Under the pieces are notes generated by a model. That model was not told the DNA's origin. It saw only the letters and a program-made list of their open reading frames with translations, and ran no database searches. The position numbers and the translations under genes are program-made. A stretch of 26,074 bases of DNA from Kipferlia bialata. Taxonomy: Eukaryota > Fornicata. The stretch lies in contig BDIP01000199.1 in the NCBI GenBank assembly GCA_003568945.1, forward strand, positions 1 through 26,074, given 5' to 3'. Shown here piece after piece: positions 18,971-26,074 of the stretch. Every line of letters begins with the position of its first letter. Within the stretch, counting starts at the first letter, position 1.

Positions 18971-19917
18971 TCAGAATATCTTCTTGCTGAGCACTGCGTG
19001 GTTCTCCACGAGCATGTAGAAGCACCAGACGGTGAGTGCGGTGTGGATGCCCCTGTACACCCAGATGAGGTCCTTGGGCTTGATGACTGGGGTGGGAGGG
19101 GAGAGGGGTATTGTGTGTTATGGAGAGTGGTAAACAGAGACGACACCCCCTTACCTAGTATGGGTCCCTTTCCCTCTCTCTTTCTCTTGTTGGTGGACCT
19201 TGCGTAGTACTTGGTGGACCAGAAGAGGACACCGGAGACACAGATGGCTGGGGGTAAGGATAGATAGTGGAGTGGAGTGGAGGGACACCAACACAGAGTA
19301 AGATGAAAGCAACAATGCAGAGAGTCACCCCCTACCTATCATGATGAACACTCCGTTCCAGCCACCACCGGCGAATCCCTTGCGGTGGTCGAGAGAACAG
19401 TTCCAGAGCCTGGGTGAGAAGAGTGCGACAACGGAAGAGAAGGAAAAGAGAGTAAAGAAGGAGAGTAAAGAAGGAGAGTAAATGAGGAGAGAGGGAGAGA
19501 TACTCACTCGAGGTGGTATATGGCGGCTCCAACAGACACGACTGAGCACAGGATGTGGATACCCAGCACGATGCTGCGAGATATGGAGAGGGGGTGCTTC
19601 CTGAGTGTGAGGTAGACACCACGGAGGGGTGTCGGGGGGGAGGGGGGAGAGAAGTGGGGGGGGGGGGGGGGGGGGATGAGAGAGAGAGACAATGGTACGC
19701 CATTCAAACATACCTGTGCAGCACCCTGTCAATGTCGAAGCACGTCCTGTTGAGTGCATCTTCGAGTGCCCTGAGCATAAGAATGATATATATATATATA
19801 CATACATACTTGAGTATGATAGTGACTATAGAGACACATTTTCTGCTTCCTATGCACGGAGAGAACAGTTCCTCATCAATAGATATACCTCGACTGTTGC
19901 ACTGCCAGATGCTGCAT
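18971..19917 (-). CDS. Small membrane protein with three predicted helices (6 exons, 153 aa)
   Basis: Exons: 19917-19889, 19770-19714, 19600-19508, 19409-19336, 19247-19155, 19086-18971; phases match throughout. The protein has an amphipathic start (ALEDALNRTCFDIDRVLHRK), helix 1 (IVLGIHILCSVVSVGAAIYH), a loop (ELWNCSLDHRKGFAGGG), helix 2 (GVFIMIAICVSGVLFW), a very basic loop (STNKRKREGKGP), and helix 3 (HTALTVWCFYMLVENH) ending SKKIF. The KKxx-like end is one residue out of register, so it is not a clear ER-retrieval signal. The start is uncertain: the frame stays open upstream of ATG 19917 to about 20139 with further ATGs, so a longer N terminus is possible. No family was recognised. Intron 2 contains a G20 tract on the plus strand (19656-19675), which is sense poly-C. 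Confidence 0.7.
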
Positions 19918-20458
19918 GGCAGGAGGATGCTGTGAGCACGCAACAGAGGTACTTGGCTTGGGGAGACTTGGCCTAACCCAAACACTGATCCCCTGGACCC
20001 TTCTGGTCATTTTTGCATTGCCAAACCCTTTTGCACTATCAAAAACTGTGGTACGAGTTACCTCTCTATCATCGTGTATTTGCTGCAGACTGCCAGGTGA
20101 GGCGTACCAGTGTCGTATATTGGACAACTGGACATGCATTTACCATATATATCGTTACGGAGTGTGTTACATAGGGTTAAGGCGATACTGGATGTGAATT
20201 GGGAACATGTCATTCTAGACATTTACCAATCGCATGAATGATAGTCTCTTGCACGTTCCCAACATAAGAATACTTATGATAATGTTAGCAGGCAGTTTAT
20301 GTGGGCTGGAGGGGTGTGTAACGGAGGGTAATAGCTAGTGTTCCACCCTAACAAGTCACTTGTGATGATCACGTAGTGATTCCATTTATACAGTGGGTTC
20401 CCACCCTCATCCCAGAACATACATTCCAACCAATCCGAGTATCCAGCTTCCTGCTTTG
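19918..20458. other. Divergent spacer
   Basis: About 540 bp between the small membrane-protein gene (-) and the RING gene (+). A minus-strand frame continuous with the membrane-protein start is open in its left part. Otherwise I see no exon, repeat or RNA gene. Confidence 0.45.
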
Positions 20459-23400
20459 ATGAGTGGGACCAGTATGGAGTGCGGTATCTGTCTTGATGGT
20501 GGGTATATATATGAATTGTTGCGAGGCTGGATCTTTGAGCTTTTTGTCTGGGTATCTAGACCCTTCTTTCAGACTGCTTTTCCTCCATTCATATAACTTC
20601 TCTCCGTTACTTTGTCTCTACTGAGACCCAGACGACCCTGACAAGCACTTTGTCGTGACCCCCTGCCAGCATGCATTCCACGAGTCGTGTCTGGAGCAGT
20701 GGTTCCAGACTGAGAAGCCTGGCTATGCAGATACCCAGAGCGGGTGTCCGCAGTGCAGGGTGGAGTGTGACATGTCTCAGTGCACAGCTCTATCTGACAC
20801 AGATGCAGGTGTCACTGTCCTGGGACAGGTGGGTTCATAGGATATGTGCTCACCTGTATATATATATATATACGTATATATATATATAGTCATACAGTGA
20901 TATGATATCTCATGTCAGGCTGGCAAGGATGTCGCCTCTCAGCCTTCTAGAGACAGAGCACCAGTCCCCAGAGAACTTCGTGCTGGCACTAGGGAAAGAA
21001 GACACCTCACTGAGAAGATCAAGCGCATTCTAGTGGGGCCCTACACCTACACCAACGGCGAAGTCTACGAGGGTGGGTGGAGCGGTCTGGAGAGGGCAGG
21101 GTATGGTGTATGTACCTACCCAGATGGGGATGTGTATGATGGAGAGTGGTCCCAGGACCTATACTGGGGATACGGCACCCTGACTGACTCTGACGGTGAC
21201 TACCTCTCAGGGTTGTGGGAAGAGGGGAGTCTCGTGGTACAGGTTGGTGACCTCCTATCAATACTATAATGCAGAGTAGAGGGCTCTCTAGTATAGAGTC
21301 TACATGCGGTGGTCTCGAGAATGCGACCTTGTCACTATATATTATAGTCTATACTGTAGATATAACTGCATACATATCATGAACTCACCCGCCAGATGTC
21401 TCTGGTGACAATGCGGCTTGAACAGTGCATGAGAGATGGAGGGAAAATGGTAAGAAATTAAGCATTTGTGCTACTTCATGTGTAATATATTATATATATA
21501 TCGTTGTAATCATCTTTACCATTTGGCTCTCTCTGACTCAGTTGAACCTGAATGGGAAGGTGGAGGGAGACTCAGGCGCCATCACTCTCGCACATTCACT
21601 CCACCTGGTGCCTAACCTTAGGGAGGTGGGTGTTTAGAATATGGTATAGAGCGATTATACCTAATAGCTAGTGTGGGAAGGTGTCAAAGGCAAAGGAGAG
21701 GTACTAGAGATAGAATATGTCCTATATAGGCTTCAAGCCTTTGATTTGTACTATCATGGAGCATGATTTATGCTTCTCCATTGCCCACTGACTTGACATC
21801 ACTGGTTGACCTCATCCCGCAGGTACATTGGCTCCTCTCTACATATTCCCATTCATACATATTCATTTCATGGTGTATCTTACAGTCAGCTGGATCTTGC
21901 AGATAACAACATCACTGCTGATGGGGCTGCCACCATTGGCCGGGCATTGCACTATGTTCCCAGTCTGGTGTCGGTGGGTTATGGTCTGTATCCGATATAG
22001 ACATATAGTACAGTCTAAGTGGTCCTGTTGAGCACTATATCTAGAATGCATACGTATGTATGCTTCTCAGTCATGTCTAATCCAGCTGAATCTGGCGGCC
22101 CAGTTCATTGGAGACGCCGGCGTTGCTACCTTGGCCCAGTCGCTTCATATGGTGCCCTCACTATTAGTGGTGCGTGCGTTGTTCATACACTGGATTATGC
22201 ATTGCTCCCACAAGTGATATTTCCTTTATAGCTTTCCTATGGTACAATAGTGCTGTAACAGTACAACTCAATGCCTACTCGATGTAATCAGTAGATGACG
22301 CGTATTGACATGGTATTGAACACCAGCAACATATGGCAGACATCCTAATATCCAGCTGTCCCTTCAAGATAACGGCATAACTGCCATTGGGGCGACGTCA
22401 CTGGCGGAGTCCCTATATCGCGTACCCAGTCTATCTCAGGTAGGTGAAAGTGGGCAGGTGTATTCACCACATACACCATATACCGTATATGATATACTTA
22501 GTACAGTGACTGTACTACAGTCTCTCAAATTTGGCGATACCTAAACGTTCAGGGGTTGTATGCAATTGTGTTGTATCATATAACTTGTACACGTCATGCA
22601 CTACATGCTAGAGAACTGTATCTCACACAGCTGGAAATGGATAGTAACCCAATTGGAGACCCCGGGGCTCTGTCACTAGTAAGTGCTATTCCCAAGCTCC
22701 ACGAACTCTATGTGGTGAGTGCCGTCCTAGCACTCGTGGGTGTTTGGTTTCCTTGTGACATATATGCGTCTTTGCAGTTTGTCACAGTAATAAGGCCAAA
22801 TATTGTAAGGTTCTTACTCTAGCTCCGCCTGTACGACTGTGGTGTGTATGAGAGCATACGAGAGCGTGTTGTGGACATACAAGGTTGTTCTTACCCGGAA
22901 GAGAGGCAGTTTATGGTTGAGATCCTGCTAAAGGCAGACTGGGGTGAGGTACGTGTTATGCAGCTGTATACGTTGATGAAATGTATTTACTTGATGATAG
23001 CACTAGAAGCCCTTGACTTGCTTAAACATATGTCTATTATCTGGTATATGTACTTATGTAGAGCTCTGAGGCTAATCCTAGTTGGCACAGAGCCTGGAGA
23101 TGTTCTACTTAGAGTGCCAGAACAACACTATAACTGACAGTGTTAAGAAGTTCCATGATCACAGTGGTATAGAGGTATGTAAGATGCAATTCTAAGGTTC
23201 AGTATACTCCACTTTTCTACTCTTTATTGGTTACAGCATTTCTTTAGTAGTACCTATCACAATGACTCATTGTCACACACAACGGATTTGATGCAGTGCT
23301 ATATATTACATTATATTACGCATAGTAGTGCGTCGCATATGCATAATCTTAACATCCCAGTTTGATTTGTCGGAGTGCCACCTGAATGACAGTGATGTCA

Positions 23401-24490
23401 AGGATCTTGCACGGGCCCTGGTTGTTATGCCACAACTTGAGTCGGTGAGTGATACATACGGAAATACTATGCTGGTACTGGTGATGCTGTTACTCTAACA
23501 TTCTACTATTGCGGGTCCCCTTTAGAACACAAGCAGGTACAGTGAATCTATTTTCCATATACTTTAGAGACCTAGAAAACTTCACCTATATCAGTTCTGC
23601 ACCAACTACAATGACATTGGTGATGCTGGGGCCATAGCACTGGCACAGGCACTCCATCTCGTGCCTCACCTCACTGAGGTTAGTGCCTCTCAATTGATAT
23701 ACAATGTATATTATACATTGGATACACACTCAAATTGCCAATAGGGAGGGGAGAGCAAGTTGAAACTTCGTCTTCCTGTCATATAGACTACTTGATACCA
23801 TATGTATATATCTATTCAATGAATAGACTATTCATATGGTATACGAAGAATTTCATATACCCACTATATATATTCTGACTCAGCTGGAGCTCAATGACAA
23901 CCAAATAGGTGATGCAGGGGCACTCGCTGTGCTTCAGGCGCTTCACCATGTCCCAAGGCTAGAGCATGTGAGTACATTTCACATACTTTATAGTATATAG
24001 TATGGGATGAATAGTATATACGATATATACTATGTGCCATATATATAGTATTGAAGTACCATGTCTCACGGCTAGTGGAGGTGGGTCAATGCCACATGCG
24101 ATACATACGGAATACTCAGTATATAATATACTAGCTTTGATACTATATACAGTTTAAGTACACTACCTCTGAACAGTATATACTAATTCTGTAGGCTACA
24201 GAATCTGTAGCCTTCTTAATTCAGAATTAAGTTAATTCTTCACTACTATTCAAAGAGAACTAGGTTAGAACTGGTAGTACAGTTGAGTGAAATATGTCTC
24301 CAGATTCATGGTATTGTTGCAACCATATGAGTTGCACAGGTGGTATTCTGAGACCCAGTATAGTATTCCATATCTGACGCAGTTGAACTTGATGGCGAAC
24401 CCAATAGGAGACACTGTTGTTGCAGCAGTAGCTCAGGCCCGAGCAAGACTCCTACCGAGAACAAGCTGCGATAGATACAACTATTACTAG
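20459..24490 (+). CDS. RING-H2 / MORN / leucine-rich-repeat protein, putative E3 ubiquitin ligase (15 exons, 534 aa)
   Basis: Exons: 20459-20498, 20632-20828, 20919-21242, 21396-21449, 21542-21625, 21890-21973, 22086-22169, 22356-22439, 22631-22714, 22823-22948, 23091-23174, 23361-23444, 23595-23678, 23884-23967, 24383-24490. Residues 8-55 form a RING-H2 finger: C8-x2-C11-x13-C25-x-H27-x2-H30-x2-C33-x18-C52-x2-C55 (TPCQHAFHESCLEQW, CPQCR). Residues about 120-180 hold three MORN-like repeats (YTNGEVYEGGWSG, YPDGDVYDGEWSQ, SDGDYLSGLWEEG). A short cap (MRLEQCMRDGGKM) leads to about eleven LRR units, nine of them exactly 84 nt and phase 0. RING-H2 fingers usually recruit E2 enzymes; MORN repeats often bind lipid or membranes; LRRs bind protein. 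Inferred role: a membrane-associated ubiquitin ligase with an LRR recognition arm. All joins are in phase, so one gene is favoured, although long AT-rich introns (up to 415 nt) leave room for error. Confidence 0.85.
23795..23842. repeat. Nested inverted repeat in intron 13 of the RING/LRR gene
   Basis: Outer arms ataccatatg (23795-23804) and catatggtat (23833-23842) pair over 10 bp. An inner pair tctattca (23811-23818) and tgaataga (23820-23827) lies between them. Flanking cttcgt and acgaag may lengthen the stem. It lies in an intron between two LRR exons. Confidence 0.7.
24193..24231. repeat. Two adjacent near-perfect palindromes in intron 14 of the RING/LRR gene
   Basis: aggctacaga/tctgtagcct (24193-24213, one-base centre) is followed after one base by cttaattc/gaattaag (24215-24231, one-base centre). 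Both are exact inverted repeats. They lie in the longest intron of the gene (415 nt). Their role is unknown. Confidence 0.75.
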
Positions 24491-24735
24491 CAATGCTTCC
24501 GAGAGAAGACAGGGGCTCTGTTCCTTTATAGTTGCATGACACCCTAGTTCAGTTCAAGATAATAGACAGTATTAATGCTTCAACGACTAGAATATATTCT
24601 GTATAACGATAACAGTCTATCCGAGAGTGCCTCAATGATTGAGCGCACTCTTAAGGTGTCTATACCCTACTATACTCTCTCTTTTCTCTCTTGGAGACAG
24701 ACTCTTTGCTCAACACCATGTATACAATGGTATCT

Positions 24736-25451
24736 CTAGATCATGTCCTCGTAGGCCCTCTCGCACAGCTCGGGGTGGTCCACGTAGGGGTTCCTTGCGA
24801 ATCAGTATCAATATGCATATATACTTGTATACATATATATATGCATAGAGAGAGAGAGAGAGAGGGTCCTACGGAGAGTCGAATACACACCTGTTTCCCT
24901 GGTGTGTCTCGACCCTGTCGTTCCTCTCAATGTCCCAGGCCACAACGGGGTAGTCCTCGTTCCACTGATATTGAGTAATTATTATATATTACTATCATTA
25001 CTTATATATATAGAGAGGGAGAAGAGAGCCATGGTGTAGTCCTCGTTCTACTGAGGGAAAGGGGGTAAAGGGAGAGAAAGATGGAAAGAGAGAGAGAGAG
25101 AGAGATGGAACATATGTAATAATTACCGTACCTGGATGAAGGTGTTGACGTCGCCAACCTTGCCCATGTGCTTGATGTACTGGGGGTACCTGAAATAAGG
25201 GTGTAGAGGGGGGAGAGAGAGAGAGAGAGAGAGAGAGACATAGTCCATGTGCTTGATGTACTGGGTACCTAGGTAAAAGAAGTATTTATAGTTATATACA
25301 TATATACAAATACATATGTAATTTGCAAAAAGAGAGAGAGAGACGGACTCACATTGTGTAGAAGTACAGGACGGCACGGGCAACAGTTCCCCTGGACTGT
25401 ACGTGGGGCTCCCAGGACTGGTATCAAGGAAAGTACGTGACAACAAGGGAG

Positions 25452-25483
<32 letters not shown>

Positions 25484-26018
25484 TAAACGCACAGTTGACT
25501 TCTTGACCCGGGACCAGTTGTCGATGTCAGACTCCTCGGGCTGGTGGGTGGTGATCTCACGCTGGTTGTACCTGGAATCAGTGGATGAACAGTCCTGGAT
25601 ACAATATATATTCAGGTAGACCTGACGTAGTCCTCCTGGTCTGGCATAACATCGATCAAATCTCCATGTGTTTACACTACATATATGTGTGCACTCACCA
25701 CTTGTAGACCTCCTAATCTGGGATGTTGGCAAAGGAGGAATTAGCCTCATATACTATATACAGGTATATGAATAGTACATAGTATACATAGTATACATAC
25801 ACTATATACACTGTACTCACCACTTGTAGACCTCCTCGTCCGGGATGTTGGCAAAGGGGTAGTTGGACCTGGGGGTGAGGACACTGATGGAATACTCAAG
25901 ACATATGTGTATATACTATGCATATACTCATACAGATATATGTATGTATAGATACCTGGCACTGTTTGCGTGGTCATAGGCAGGGCGCAGGTGGTGGAGG
26001 TCACACCTCATGGGGTTC
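24736..26018 (-). CDS. Endonuclease I (EndA/Vvn-like) family nuclease, 5' partial (7 exons visible, last 147 aa)
   Basis: Exons: 26018-25956, 25868-25821, 25571-25493, 25417-25353, 25189-25132, 24964-24891, 24793-24736; phases match at all joins. The protein shows the hallmark order of the endonuclease I family: MRCDLHHLRPAYDHANSAR (with the D-L-H-x-L, P and N-x-x-R positions), SNYPFANIPDE, SWEPHVQSRGTVARAVLYFY, WNEDYPVVAWDIERNDRV and QGNRNPYVDHPELCERAYED. Bacterial members are secreted or periplasmic Mg-dependent non-specific DNases. The catalytic Glu-His pair is expected in an exon beyond the window edge, so activity cannot be judged. The last acceptor is AAG rather than CAG. Introns carry decayed copies of this gene's own exons. 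The family is mainly bacterial, so acquisition by lateral transfer followed by intron gain is plausible. It is convergent with the RING/LRR gene. Confidence 0.85.
25036..25054 (-). pseudogene. Decayed partial copy of nuclease exon 24964-24891 (5' edge)
   Basis: On the minus strand this reads an acceptor (CCCTCAG) followed by TAGAACGAGGACTAC, matching the first bases of the true exon (TGGAACGAGGACTAC) except that TGG has become TAG. It lies in the intron just upstream of the true exon. The rest of the exon is not present. Confidence 0.65.
25213..25238. repeat. (GA)n microsatellite in a nuclease intron
   Basis: A GA run (CT in the gene's sense) lies between the decayed exon copy at 25245-25272 and the true exon at 25189-25132. 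Similar GA tracts occur in this gene's other introns (24848-24864, 25087-25105, 25451-25477). Confidence 0.85.
25245..25272 (-). pseudogene. Decayed partial copy of nuclease exon 25189-25132 (5' edge)
   Basis: On the minus strand it reads CCTAG acceptor then GTACCCAGTACATCAAGCAC, against GTACCCCCAGTACATCAAGC in the true exon. Two bases are missing, so using it would shift the frame. It lies in the intron upstream of the true exon. Confidence 0.7.
25699..25740 (-). pseudogene. Decayed copy of nuclease exon 25868-25821 including its donor site
   Basis: On the minus strand it repeats TTTGCCAACATCCC and GAGGTCTACAAGTG followed by GTGAGT, as in the true exon, but GACGAG is changed to GATTAG, which gives an in-frame stop. 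It lies in the intron downstream of the true exon, 122 bp away. Confidence 0.75.
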
Positions 26019-26074
26019 CTAGGCATAAGGGTATAGGGATAGATATATATACACACAGGCATGAATACATATGT

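Noticed and set aside
19755-20139. An extended N terminus for the small membrane protein (up to about 74 extra residues)
   Set aside because: The frame is open, but the sequence upstream of ATG 19917 looks less protein-like and offers no conserved segment; kept only as a caveat in the annotation.
20855-20889. The tatata...acgta...tatata palindrome as a replication origin or mobile-element end
   Set aside because: It is a simple AT dinucleotide run inside an intron, with no target duplications or other element parts.
24846-25477. Regular GA-rich tracts as a repeat array of a defence or mobile system
   Set aside because: They are plain microsatellites of varying length in introns, with no conserved spacer or unit structure.

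Overview
The window is nuclear DNA from an intron-dense eukaryotic microbe. About 90 short introns (roughly 53-415 nt, most 60-140 nt) can be placed from splice signals, reading phase and protein similarity. Donors are mostly GTATG, GTGAG, GTAGG or GTGGG. Acceptors very often carry a branch-point-like CTNAC or CTAAT fused directly to the terminal CAG or TAG, as in ctgaccccag or ctaacacag. A branch motif abutting the 3' splice site is known from Giardia and Trichomonas, so a metamonad is my best guess, perhaps a free-living intron-rich fornicate of the Kipferlia type. That is inference and no marker gene proves it. Genes are 50-200 bp apart and on both strands, and microsatellites of the CT/GA type are common in introns and spacers. 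I see no tRNA, rRNA, CRISPR array, virus-like element or transposon.

Layout. 231-1110 (-): small coiled-coil protein. 1735-1989 (-): two exons of the winged-helix domain of RIO2 kinase, caught between homopolymer tracts and probably misjoined. 2052-3144 (-) and 3297-5417 (+): a divergent pair of HSPA12-like Hsp70-fold ATPases; the first is cut off after exon 6, the second is complete with a C-terminal membrane anchor. 5507-6564 (+): a short leucine-rich-repeat (LRR) protein. 6837-7388 (-): small charged protein with a reading-frame discrepancy. 7888-13295 (+): a 22-exon gene for a membrane protein of about 1028 residues and about 20 membrane segments. 13778-14156 (-): 3' end of an unrecognised gene that runs into a 512-nt N gap (14200-14711). 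14814-17035 (+): RCC1-repeat protein whose 5' end lies in that gap. 17277-18359 (-): coiled-coil protein. 18642-18945 (+): possible small two-exon gene. 18971-19917 (-): small membrane protein with three predicted helices. 20459-24490 (+): RING-H2/MORN/LRR protein. 24736-26018 and beyond (-): 3' part of an endonuclease I family nuclease.

The most notable points are: (1) a RING-H2, MORN and LRR fusion whose LRRs are encoded almost perfectly as one 84-nt phase-0 exon per repeat, the same layout as the LRR gene at 5507-6564; (2) a bacterial-type endonuclease I gene whose introns carry decayed copies of its own exon edges together with their splice sites; (3) the membrane-anchored HSPA12-like ATPase in a head-to-head pair; and (4) homopolymer junctions that probably make part of the left end chimeric. 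Functions are inferred from motifs; no expression or homology search was possible.
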